10,538 nt of DNA from Spirochaetota bacterium (GTDB taxonomy: Bacteria > Spirochaetota > B62-G9 > DRHN01): the NCBI GenBank assembly GCA_023136305.1, contig JAGLSF010000048.1, positions 1 to 10,538 of the forward strand, given 5' to 3'. Below the pieces are notes generated by a model that had not been told where the DNA came from, did no database searches, and worked only from the letters and a program-made list of their open reading frames with translations. Positions 1-6,646 of this stretch are shown piece after piece; position 1 is the stretch's first letter, and every line of letters starts with the position of its first letter. The position numbers were made by a program, and so were the translations under genes.

Positions 1-222
1 CTGATCGAGAAGATGGACACCGATGCGAACTCACGGATCATTGTAGAGAATATCGTCAACTTCTGCAGGAAGATGGGTATCAAGACGATCGCTGAGTATG
101 TCCATTCAAGAAAGATATACGATATAGTCAAGAGCCTCGGGATCGACTATTCGCAGGGGTTTTTCCTCGGTGAACCCAAACCCGCCATTCTGGATGCGAT
201 GAGGGTTTCCAGTTTCCTGTAA
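1..222 (+). CDS. EAL-domain cyclic-di-GMP phosphodiesterase, C-terminal fragment (5' end outside window)
   Basis: The reading frame is open from base 1 to the TAA at 220-222, giving 73 residues of the end of a longer protein. The fragment carries the typical end of an EAL domain: the strand TIAEYV, a helix SRKIYDIVKSLG, then the signature GIDYSQGFFLGEPKP, which matches the family pattern 'lGvDyaQGyylgrP'. EAL domains hydrolyse the second messenger cyclic di-GMP to pGpG in the cytoplasm. The catalytic EAL motif and most metal ligands lie upstream of the window, so activity cannot be judged, nor can the presence of GGDEF, PAS or membrane parts. Only about 10 residues follow the last domain element, so EAL is the C-terminal domain. 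The next gene starts 120 bases on, after a leader of its own, so this gene is probably not in the flagellar operon. Cyclic di-GMP often controls motility, which makes the location fitting, but that link is inference. Confidence 0.85.
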   Translation: MIEKMDTDANSRIIVENIVNFCRKMGIKTIAEYVHSRKIYDIVKSLGIDYSQGFFLGEPKPAILDAMRVSSFL

Positions 223-267
223 CAATTGCTACCCATAGCAGGCACATCATAACCTCGAAATTGTGAA

Positions 268-321
268 AATGAATTCATTCTCCTTTATGCATTAACAAAT
301 TCTTCCGAAACTTAAGTTAAG
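268..321. promoter_or_regulatory. Flagellar operon leader with two short perfect palindromes
   Basis: The 120 bases between the EAL gene and flgN are A+T-richer than the flanking genes and hold two perfect palindromes. AATGAATTCATT (268-279) is an even 12-bp palindrome. CTTAAGTTAAG (311-321) is an odd 11-bp palindrome, CTTAA-G-TTAAG. A weak sigma-70-like arrangement, TTGTGA at 261-266 and TTTATG at 284-289 with 17 bases between, would place the first palindrome inside the promoter spacer. No good sigma-28 motif (TAAA-N15-GCCGATAA) was found. The operon promoter must lie here or further upstream; calling either palindrome an operator is inference. Confidence 0.3.
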
Positions 322-342
322 ACGAACTACAGGTTCAGGATT

Positions 343-840
343 ATGGAGATACACGCGAAGCTCTTGTCAGTTATGGAGGCTCTGATCAGCCATCACCGTG
401 AGCTTGTAGCCCTCGAGCAGGAGAAGATCAAGCTCGTTATTGATCAGGACTGGCACTGTCTCGAAGAGATGGTGGAGAAGAGCAGGACCGTGCTCAAAAA
501 GATCGAAGACGTGGAAAAACAGAGGGTCGAAATCGTGGAAACCATCGAGGGGAATATGGTTGATACTCCCCTCATCCTGTCAGAGCTGTCAGACAAGGTT
601 CCTCCAGACTGCAAAACCGACATTCTACAGGCAGGCGAAACCCTTAGGTCCATAATGGTGGAGCTCAAGAATCTCAACAGCAGAAGCGAGCAGCTGATTG
701 TGAGCAGCCTCGAGGTCGTCGATTTCACACTCGCGCTCCTCTCCGGAGCCAGCTCGAAGGGCAGGACATACAGCGGTGACGGCGAGGAAAGGGCCGAGGG
801 GAGGGAGAATCCCTCTCTCGTTTTTGACGTGAAGGCGTAA
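343..840 (+). CDS. flgN: FlgN-type flagellar export chaperone
   Basis: This 165-residue protein resembles FlgN, the cytoplasmic chaperone that binds the C-termini of FlgK and FlgL and delivers them to the flagellar type III export gate. It is predicted mostly helical and rich in Glu, Lys and Leu. Residues about 5-60 form a long amphipathic helix (HHRELVALEQEKIKLVIDQD), about 65-130 further helices, and the tail has the family's 'Tyr-x-x-x-Gly … L-x-x-x-A' look (TYSGDGEE, then SLVFDVKA at the end). FlgN proteins are usually 130-165 residues, so the length is normal. The start ATG at 343 is preceded by an imperfect Shine-Dalgarno (AGGTTCAGGA, 331-340). The gene ends 13 bases before flgK, its expected client, and this position is the strongest support because FlgN sequences are poorly conserved. 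It is the first gene of the flagellar operon here. Confidence 0.8.
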   Translation: MEIHAKLLSVMEALISHHRELVALEQEKIKLVIDQDWHCLEEMVEKSRTVLKKIEDVEKQRVEIVETIEGNMVDTPLILSELSDKVPPDCKTDILQAGETLRSIMVELKNLNSRSEQLIVSSLEVVDFTLALLSGASSKGRTYSGDGEERAEGRENPSLVFDVKA

Positions 841-853
841 TAAGGGGGAGAGC

Positions 854-2713
854 ATGTTATCCACATTCTCCGGTATAGAGATGGGCAAGAAAAGCCTCAT
901 CACTCATCAGGCCGCCATACAGGTGACGGGTCACAATATCTTCAATGCTGAAACTGAGGGGTACTCCAGACAGAAGGTAACGCTTGAAATCTTTGACCCC
1001 CTCTACATACCCGGCCTGACACGTGAAAACGCACCTGGCCAGATCGGCCAGGGTGTACAGGTCGAAAAGATACTTCGGGCGCGGGACATGCTGCTTGAGG
1101 ACAGGATACTCAACGAGAAGAATGGACTCTCCTACTGGAAAAGCATGAGTGACTGGATATATCAGGTCGAGCTAATTCACAACGAACCAACCGACAAGAG
1201 CATCATGAATACACTCGACAGGTTCTGGGCCTCGTGGCAGGACCTGGCAAACAACCCCGAGGAGATTGGTTCCCGTGAAGCGGTGCGTGAGTACGGTGCT
1301 GCACTTGCGCGTCATATCAATTACAATTTCCAGGCACTCAAGTCACTCCGGAATAATATCGAACAGGCTGTTCAGATGAGGGTCACGGAGATAAACGAAA
1401 TTGCAAAACAGATCGCCAAACTGAACGAACAGATACTCCGTTCCGAAGCGACCGGCGACAATCCCAACGACCTCTGGGACAAACGCGACCTGCTCGTTGA
1501 GCGACTTTCCGGCTATGTTGATATACATATCGGGAGAAGCGATCAGGACGAGTTTATAGTCTTCATAGGCGGGAAGCATCTTGTGCAGGGAAAACATTTC
1601 GAACAGCTCATGCTCGACCGAAATCCTGCGAACGAGGGCTACTCGGATGTCCGGTGGGAGGTCGACGGCACACTTCTAAAGCTTCGCTCAGGTGAATTAA
1701 AGGCCCATCTGGACGCACGTGATGTGGAGCTCAAGTATCAGATTGATTCCCTTGACCGTTTTGCGGCAAACCTGACCGACCTGGTCAATATGATACATCG
1801 CAGGGGCTTCGGCCTGAACCTGCGAACGGGGCTGAACTTTTTCATGGAGAACCCCATATCTCCCAACCCGCTCGGTGACTATGATTTCAACAGGGATGGA
1901 TTTGTTGATGGAACGGCTCTCTTCAGGATTACCGGCTCCAATGCGCTCAATCCGGATGAGGTGGTTGGCCTTCAGGGCGCTATTACGCTGAATGACGGTA
2001 TTACGGTGGAATATGCGGACACAGACCGGGTTTCGGATATTCTTACAAAGGTGAACAATGCCGGCAGTGATATCAAGATGTATATAAGCGACGAAGGAAC
2101 CCTGGTGGTGAAATCAGATGCGCCCGGTCTTGCGATCAGCCACCTCGAGGACACGGGTGATTTCCTGGTACAGTATTCCGGCATTCTCCGGGGACGGGGT
2201 GAAGCCGGCGCGTTCGATAGGGGTCGGATCAATATGGCAGAAGCTGTATCAGAGGATTTCTTGGTGACCCCCAGAGGTCACCCCGCTTCGTGGATACGGC
2301 TCGATGAGCATATCGCAGAAGAAGTGGAATCCATTGCTGCGGCCACAGGAACCGATACCGACGGTGACGGTATCCCCGACCTCTCCAGGGGGGCCGGCAA
2401 TGGCGATAATGCACTTGGCATTGCAGCTCTTCGATTCGAGAAGGTCATGATCGGTGGCAGTGAAACCATGAATGAGTATTACGCTGCACTCATCGCCGGC
2501 ACCGGTCTCAGAGGTGAAAGTGCGCAGAACGAGAACCTGAACCGTGACCTCATCGTGGAAAACCTTGTAAATCTCAGGAAATCCATCTCAGGTGTGAATA
2601 TTGATGAGGAATTGGTAAACCTGGTCAAGTATCAGCACGGCTATGCGGCCGCGGCACGATTTATCACGAAAGTTGATGAGATGCTGGACCTTCTCATCAA
2701 CCGTATGATGTGA
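854..2713 (+). CDS. flgK: Flagellar hook-associated protein 1 (FlgK, HAP1)
   Basis: FlgK is the first of the two junction proteins joining the hook to the filament; in spirochaetes the structure lies in the periplasm. The 619-residue product has the N-terminal rod/hook helix (about 5-40, with QVTGHNIFNAETEGYSRQ) and the C-terminal hook-type helix (about 575-617, with SGVNIDEELVNLVKYQHGY and VDEMLDLLINRMM), which pair in the axial coiled coil. Two long helical stretches lie at about 100-210. The middle contains a flagellin-IN-like repeat (about 375-425) and two loops rich in Asp and Gly, DYDFNRDGFVDG (342-353) and DTDGDGIPD (501-509), that resemble calcium-binding loops. It is longer than the enteric protein (about 550 residues). 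The ATG at 854 follows GGGGGAG (844-850); an in-frame ATG at 890 would remove the conserved first helix turn, so 854 is preferred. flgL follows after 17 bases. Confidence 0.96.
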   Translation: MLSTFSGIEMGKKSLITHQAAIQVTGHNIFNAETEGYSRQKVTLEIFDPLYIPGLTRENAPGQIGQGVQVEKILRARDMLLEDRILNEKNGLSYWKSMSDWIYQVELIHNEPTDKSIMNTLDRFWASWQDLANNPEEIGSREAVREYGAALARHINYNFQALKSLRNNIEQAVQMRVTEINEIAKQIAKLNEQILRSEATGDNPNDLWDKRDLLVERLSGYVDIHIGRSDQDEFIVFIGGKHLVQGKHFEQLMLDRNPANEGYSDVRWEVDGTLLKLRSGELKAHLDARDVELKYQIDSLDRFAANLTDLVNMIHRRGFGLNLRTGLNFFMENPISPNPLGDYDFNRDGFVDGTALFRITGSNALNPDEVVGLQGAITLNDGITVEYADTDRVSDILTKVNNAGSDIKMYISDEGTLVVKSDAPGLAISHLEDTGDFLVQYSGILRGRGEAGAFDRGRINMAEAVSEDFLVTPRGHPASWIRLDEHIAEEVESIAAATGTDTDGDGIPDLSRGAGNGDNALGIAALRFEKVMIGGSETMNEYYAALIAGTGLRGESAQNENLNRDLIVENLVNLRKSISGVNIDEELVNLVKYQHGYAAAARFITKVDEMLDLLINRMM

Positions 2714-2730
2714 TGCGGAGGAAATAAACC

Positions 2731-3969
2731 ATGCTCAGAGTTTCGTCAAATATGATGGGCGACAATCTCATCAACATATCGAAGAGAAATATGAGGCGTA
2801 TGCTGGAGCTCCAGAACAGTCTTGCCACGGGACTGCAGTATCGAATGCCCCGCGAGAACCCAATCGGAGTCAGCCACTCCATGACCTATGACCGCATACT
2901 CTTCGAACTCGGACAGTTCGAGAAGAATGTGGATGACGGTAAGGCCAGAATCAATCTCGCAGAGTCTGCACTGGCGAGCGCAGGCGATATACTGCAGAGG
3001 ATCCGGGAGCTCGGTATACAGGGGGCAAACGGTATCTACACAAAAGATGACAGAGCAAAGATCGCCACAGAGATCAATGAGCTTCTGAATGAACTCGTGT
3101 TCATAGCCAATACACAGTTCAAGGGGAGGTCGATCTTCGGCGGGAATGACACTCTGGAAAACCCCTTCATGGCGAGCAGAACCTATTCAAAATATGCAGG
3201 CAAGGAAATCATACAGAAGGTTGAGTATCTTGGCGACATGGGACGGCAGAACAGGGAAATAAGCCGCGGTAACATCGTTCCCATCAACGTGCCCGGGAAC
3301 GAGGTGTTCTGGGCAGAGAACTCCTCCCTGTTCTCATCAGTTGATGCCACAAACTATGTGGTCCCGGCCGATTCCAGGGTGAGGATCAACGGCGTCCCCA
3401 TCGATTTCAAAGCCGGCGATAATATAGAGATGATTGTGAACCGTATCAATAATGCACCCGTGCCCGTGCGGGCATCGGTCAACCGCATGAATGGGGGAAT
3501 CATCCTCGAGACATCATCCGCACGCGCCATCTGGGTGGAGGACATCGAGGGCAGCCGTGTCATGCAGGATATCGGTGTCCTTTCAGGAGCAATGCCTCCA
3601 AGGAATCTTTCTCCCACTGCCAGAACCTTCGGGGGGACCATCTTCGACATGGTGATGCGTATAAGGGATTCCCTCTATATGAACGATGTTGAGGATGTGG
3701 GTTCCCGGTCTCTGGGCGGTATGGATCTTGCTCTTGAAAACGTTCTTAAGTACAGGACCGAGCTTGGAGCACGGTCAATCCGCCTTGACATGGTCAAGGC
3801 ACGCATTATTCAGGACCGCACCAATATGGAGGATATTCTCTCGAAAAACGAGGATGTGGACATCGCTGAGGCCATAACCAGATTGAGGATGCTTGAACTT
3901 GTCCATAAATCTGCACTTGGAGTAACCGCACGTGTCATTCAGCCAACACTACTAGACTTTTTAAGGTAA
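2731..3969 (+). CDS. flgL: Flagellar hook-associated protein 3 (FlgL, HAP3)
   Basis: FlgL is the second hook-filament junction protein and is related to flagellin. The 412-residue product begins MLRVSSNMMGDNLINISK, followed by the long flagellin-like N-terminal helices (about 3-140) ending in the hallmark NTQFKGRSIFGGNDT, 'FkGryiFgG' in the family. The C-terminal helix pair (about 335-410, with LDMVKARIIQDRTNMED and the closing VIQPTLLDFLR) replaces the usual flagellin C-terminus. Residues about 215-265 (from SRVRINGVPIDF to ILETSSAR) look like a flagellin-IN repeat and add to the surface domain, making the protein about 100 residues longer than enteric FlgL. Flagellin itself was considered and rejected because of the position after flgK and the outer-domain sequence. 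The ATG at 2731 has a strong Shine-Dalgarno (GGAGGAAA, 2717-2724). fliW starts 12 bases after the stop. Confidence 0.95.
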   Translation: MLRVSSNMMGDNLINISKRNMRRMLELQNSLATGLQYRMPRENPIGVSHSMTYDRILFELGQFEKNVDDGKARINLAESALASAGDILQRIRELGIQGANGIYTKDDRAKIATEINELLNELVFIANTQFKGRSIFGGNDTLENPFMASRTYSKYAGKEIIQKVEYLGDMGRQNREISRGNIVPINVPGNEVFWAENSSLFSSVDATNYVVPADSRVRINGVPIDFKAGDNIEMIVNRINNAPVPVRASVNRMNGGIILETSSARAIWVEDIEGSRVMQDIGVLSGAMPPRNLSPTARTFGGTIFDMVMRIRDSLYMNDVEDVGSRSLGGMDLALENVLKYRTELGARSIRLDMVKARIIQDRTNMEDILSKNEDVDIAEAITRLRMLELVHKSALGVTARVIQPTLLDFLR

Positions 3970-3981
3970 GGAGTATCGCAC

Positions 3982-4437
3982 ATGAAGATCAAAACCAAGC
4001 CCTATGGTGAGCTTGAGGTCAATGAGAAACAGGAAATCCACTTTCCTGACGGTCTCTTCGGATTTGAAGAGGTCAAGCAGTACTTCCTGCTCGACTCGGA
4101 GGAAGGCCCCTTCTACTGGCTGCAATCCGCTGAACATCCTGAGCTTGCCTTTGTGCTCATCGATCCAAGAGTATTCAAGAACAACTACACCCTGAGTGTC
4201 GGGGACGACGATTACAGAGCCATTGATGCACGAAAGGGTGAGGTGATCGATTTTGCTATCGTCACCGTACCCGAAGACCCGGAAAAGATCTCAGCGAATC
4301 TTATGGGGCCCATCATCATCAACCGTAAGTCACGAAAGGCCAGACAGGCAATTTCTGAGAATGACGAGTATACGGTGAAGCATTATATTATGGAGGAGAT
4401 GAAGGGCAGGAAAGAAGATCTCGTGGAGACCGCATAA
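3982..4437 (+). CDS. fliW: Flagellar assembly factor FliW
   Basis: FliW is a small cytoplasmic protein that binds flagellin and, when free, binds CsrA and relieves CsrA repression of flagellin translation; this mechanism is established in Bacillus and Campylobacter and is inferred here. The 151-residue product is of normal length and shows the family features in order: the opening strand KTKPYGELEV, the signature HFPDGLFGFEEVKQYFLLD (about 20-38), FYWLQSAEHPELAFVLIDP (about 44-62), VDFAIVTVPEDP-like strands (about 86-98, here IDFAIVTVPEDPEK) and the ANLMGPIIINRKSRKARQ segment (about 101-118). TAAGGAG at 3967-3973, overlapping the flgL stop codon, serves as Shine-Dalgarno for the ATG at 3982. 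Its stop overlaps the csrA start by one base (TAATG), so the two are probably translationally coupled, which fits proteins that act as a titrating pair. Confidence 0.97.
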   Translation: MKIKTKPYGELEVNEKQEIHFPDGLFGFEEVKQYFLLDSEEGPFYWLQSAEHPELAFVLIDPRVFKNNYTLSVGDDDYRAIDARKGEVIDFAIVTVPEDPEKISANLMGPIIINRKSRKARQAISENDEYTVKHYIMEEMKGRKEDLVETA

Positions 4438-4670
4438 TGTTGGTTCTGACACGGAAACCCAACGAGAGCATTATGATTGGGGATGACGTTGAGGTTTCGG
4501 TCGTTGAAGTCAAGGGTGATCAGGTCAAACTCGGCATAACAGCACCCAAGAGCATCAAGGTGCACAGAAAAGAGATCTTCCTGGCGATTCAGAAGGAGAA
4601 TATTGATGCCTCCAGACCGGTGATCGATCGCATCGGTGAGATCGGCGGTATTTTCAAAAAGAAAAAATAA
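4437..4670 (+). CDS. csrA: Carbon storage regulator CsrA (translational repressor)
   Basis: CsrA is a homodimeric RNA-binding protein that represses translation by covering GGA motifs near ribosome-binding sites. The 77-residue product has the canonical beta-strand core: MLVLTRKPNESIMIGDDVEV at the start, then VKLGITAPKSIKVHRKEIF at 30-48. The RNA-contact residues known from the family are present: Leu4 and Arg6 in strand 1, Val42 and Arg44 in strand 5. Asn55, reported as important for FliW antagonism in Bacillus subtilis, is also present. The tail after about residue 60 (RIGEIGGIFKKKK) is an extension with a basic end, as in other long CsrA proteins. The ATG at 4437 uses GGAG at 4425-4428 inside fliW. 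Four GGA triplets occur in the 50 bases before the start (4392, 4395, 4409, 4425), so autoregulation is plausible. It is the last gene of the flagellar operon, followed by a strong terminator. Confidence 0.97.
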   Translation: MLVLTRKPNESIMIGDDVEVSVVEVKGDQVKLGITAPKSIKVHRKEIFLAIQKENIDASRPVIDRIGEIGGIFKKKK

Positions 4671-4730
4671 CAGTTTCAAACCAGCGGGGGCTCCCTCCAG
4701 TTTCCTTCACAAGGGCTTTTTCATGCACAT

Positions 4731-4768
4731 AACACCCTCCTTCCCAGAGGCGAAGGAGGGTGTTCTTT
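4731..4768 (+). terminator. Intrinsic terminator ending the flagellar operon
   Basis: AACACCCTCCTTC (4731-4743) and GAAGGAGGGTGTT (4752-4764) are a perfect 13-bp inverted repeat around an 8-base loop, followed by the short T-rich stretch CTTT. It lies 60 bases after the csrA stop and ahead of the next promoter, so it closes the flgN-csrA transcript. The T-tract is short, but the stem is long and rich in G+C. It might also act on the opposite strand, although no gene is seen there. Confidence 0.85.
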
Positions 4769-4771
4769 CAG

Positions 4772-4801
4772 TTGCCAAGAGGCGCTGTAGTATCGTATAC
4801 T
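4772..4801 (+). promoter_or_regulatory. Sigma-70-like promoter for the AAA ATPase gene
   Basis: TTGCCA (4772-4777, five of six matches to TTGACA) and TATACT (4796-4801, five of six matches to TATAAT) are 18 bases apart. They begin just after the terminator stem and lie 35 bases ahead of the GTG start of the AAA ATPase gene. Position and match support a real promoter; no operator is evident. Confidence 0.6.
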
Positions 4802-4835
4802 GAAATAGTACAGAAACCATTCTAGGGGAGGGGGA

Positions 4836-6596
4836 GTGGCAGAACAGCGTATACTCACGAATCTTCCCTTCATTCGAATCCTTCCCAACTGGGCACAGGA
4901 ACTCTCCTACAAGTACTGCTCCAACACCGCCAACCTTTTTATTGTGTACGGAAATATCCGGGACTTCCTGCCCCATAAGACCAATGAGGATGAGTTTATC
5001 TTTGTCAAGATACAGAACTACATATCGGAGGTCCTTTTCGGGAACCGCGATGTCATCACATTCTATGACCGTTCTTCAGGCATCAGTTTTGCCCGGCCTG
5101 AAATGCGCCAGGACTTCCTGACCGAGATGCGCAGGACCGAGGGGAACAAGCCCTCAGATGAATTTCTGGCCTCCGGCCCCATAACCGCGCTGAAGAATCT
5201 GGAGAAGTACTTCTACGCCAATATGCGGCAGAAGTACCGGATCGTACTGCTCATCGATTACGCCGAGGCGATCATTCCAAACACCAACTTCTCGAGCTAC
5301 ACCGATGAGGACCGCTACTGCCTGGTGACTCTGAACCGCTGGGCAACGGACCCCCTGTTCGTGGAAAACGATATCTCGATAATTCTGCTCACTGAGAACC
5401 TGGCCGACCTGAGCATGAAGATCGTCCGGGCACCGAGTTCGGTGAAGGTGTCAATCCCCATGCCCAATGATCCGGTCCGTTCGAATTTTCTCGAGTACCT
5501 GCAGAAGGAGGGTACGCTCCTTCTCGAACCGCGCCTCACGCCCGGCCGGGTTGCGCGGGTAACCGGAGGCCTCAATCTGGTTAATATACGGCAACTGGCC
5601 GCTGAGTCCTATCAGGAGAACAGGCAGATCACCCTCGACTACCTTCGACGAATGAAGAAGGAAATCATTGAGAGCGAGGCTGTGGGCCTCCTGGAGTTTA
5701 TCGAGTCTGAGTTCGATCTCTCCATGGTATCCGGTCACGAATTCGTGAAGAAACGCTTCAAGAGTGCTGCCCGCGCCATCAAGCAGGGGCGACTCGACGT
5801 GCTTCCCATGGGATTTCTCATGTCCGGACCGGTCGGGACCGGTAAGACCTATATGGTGACTGCCTTTGCCGGTGAAATTGGCATACCCATCGTGCGTTTT
5901 CAGAACTTCAGGAGCAAGTGGCAGGGCGTCACCGAGTCGAATCTGGAGAAGATACTGAACATACTGAAAGCCATGGCACCGGTGGGCGTGATGATCGACG
6001 AGGCCGATGCCTTTCTTGGGCACAGGCATCAGGAAGGTGATTCGGGGACCTCGAACCGTATTTTCGCGCAGATATCTTCCTTTATGGGGAACACGGAGTA
6101 CAGGGGAAAGATCATCTGGTTTCTAATTACCTGCAGGCCCGACCTGCTGCCCATTGACCTGAAGCGTCAGGGGAGAGCCGAGGAGCATCTCTCTCTCTTC
6201 TATCCTGAAACTATAGAGGAGAAGCATGACCTCTTCGAGACGCTCGTAAGGAAGCTGAAACTCAAGGTGCAGAAACTGGATATCATCGAACTGTTCAACA
6301 AGTATGACTTCGATTTCTCAGGAGCTGATCTGGAATCGGTACTTATACGGGCAAAGTTTACGGCAGCTATGGCGGGACATGTCATCGTCACTGTCCAGGA
6401 CCTCGAGGAAACAATCAAGGACTTTGTGCCCCCCAGCTATCCCCATGAAATAGAACTGCAGAACCTGGTAGCTGTGCTCGAGTGCACGAGCAGGGCGATG
6501 GTTCCGAAACGTTTCCAGGACCTGGACCGAGTCAAGATCGTGGAGACCATAAAACAGCTCAAAGTGTTGCTCGGTGAGAGGGATTACTATGAGTAA
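4836..6596 (+). CDS. Two-part AAA ATPase, Ycf46-like, function unknown
   Basis: This 586-residue cytoplasmic protein has one intact and one degenerate ATPase-like half. The C-terminal half has Walker A GPVGTGKT (331-338, Lys337), Walker B VGVMIDEADAF (Asp388, Glu389), the segment GDSGTSNR (401-408) typical of Ycf46-type AAA proteins, and two arginines in KRQGR (Arg444, Arg447) at the place of the arginine fingers. The sensor-1 region reads ITCRPD, with Cys433 where classical AAA proteins have Asn. The N-terminal half (about 1-290) has no P-loop: the strand LFIVYGNIRDFL (34-45) sits where a Walker A region would be, and LLIDYAEAI (138-146) looks like a Walker B relic. This matches the general plan of Ycf46. 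No membrane segment or protease motif is seen, so FtsH is excluded. The start is GTG at 4836 behind GGGGAG (4825-4830); no other in-frame start fits. The permease gene follows after only 41-47 bases, so co-transcription is likely. The substrate is unknown. Confidence 0.8.
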   Translation: MAEQRILTNLPFIRILPNWAQELSYKYCSNTANLFIVYGNIRDFLPHKTNEDEFIFVKIQNYISEVLFGNRDVITFYDRSSGISFARPEMRQDFLTEMRRTEGNKPSDEFLASGPITALKNLEKYFYANMRQKYRIVLLIDYAEAIIPNTNFSSYTDEDRYCLVTLNRWATDPLFVENDISIILLTENLADLSMKIVRAPSSVKVSIPMPNDPVRSNFLEYLQKEGTLLLEPRLTPGRVARVTGGLNLVNIRQLAAESYQENRQITLDYLRRMKKEIIESEAVGLLEFIESEFDLSMVSGHEFVKKRFKSAARAIKQGRLDVLPMGFLMSGPVGTGKTYMVTAFAGEIGIPIVRFQNFRSKWQGVTESNLEKILNILKAMAPVGVMIDEADAFLGHRHQEGDSGTSNRIFAQISSFMGNTEYRGKIIWFLITCRPDLLPIDLKRQGRAEEHLSLFYPETIEEKHDLFETLVRKLKLKVQKLDIIELFNKYDFDFSGADLESVLIRAKFTAAMAGHVIVTVQDLEETIKDFVPPSYPHEIELQNLVAVLECTSRAMVPKRFQDLDRVKIVETIKQLKVLLGERDYYE

Positions 6597-6633
6597 TTCG
6601 CCCTAGTGCATGGAACTGCCGACCTTTCGGTAC

Positions 6634-6646
6634 AGGGATGCATATG
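6634..6646 (+). promoter_or_regulatory. Shine-Dalgarno site that favours the second ATG of the permease gene
   Basis: AGGG at 6634-6637 touches the first possible ATG (6638) but lies six bases ahead of the second in-frame ATG (6644), a normal spacing. The second start, giving a protein two residues shorter that begins MVRSATPL, is therefore the more likely one. No other Shine-Dalgarno occurs in the 41 bases after the ATPase stop. Confidence 0.5.

Noticed and set aside
227..240. Small hairpin TGCTA-CCCA-TAGCA just after the EAL stop as a terminator
   Set aside because: Only five base pairs with no T-tract after it; too weak to claim.
444..903. Minus-strand open frames of 140 and 92 codons opposite flgN
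   Set aside because: They lie antisense to a well-supported gene, have no family resemblance and no Shine-Dalgarno of note.
4690..4725. CCTT-CAC-AAGG followed by a T-run (about 4703-4720) as an extra csrA terminator
   Set aside because: The stem is only four base pairs; the strong 13-bp stem immediately downstream is sufficient.
4707..4976. Minus-strand frame of 89 codons crossing the terminator and promoter
   Set aside because: It runs through the perfect terminator stem and into the ATPase gene, and its protein resembles nothing; chance frame.
5451..6029. Minus-strand frame of 192 codons opposite the AAA ATPase
   Set aside because: Long, but fully antisense to the Walker A/B region of a clear gene; its His- and Gly-rich product looks like a codon-bias shadow.
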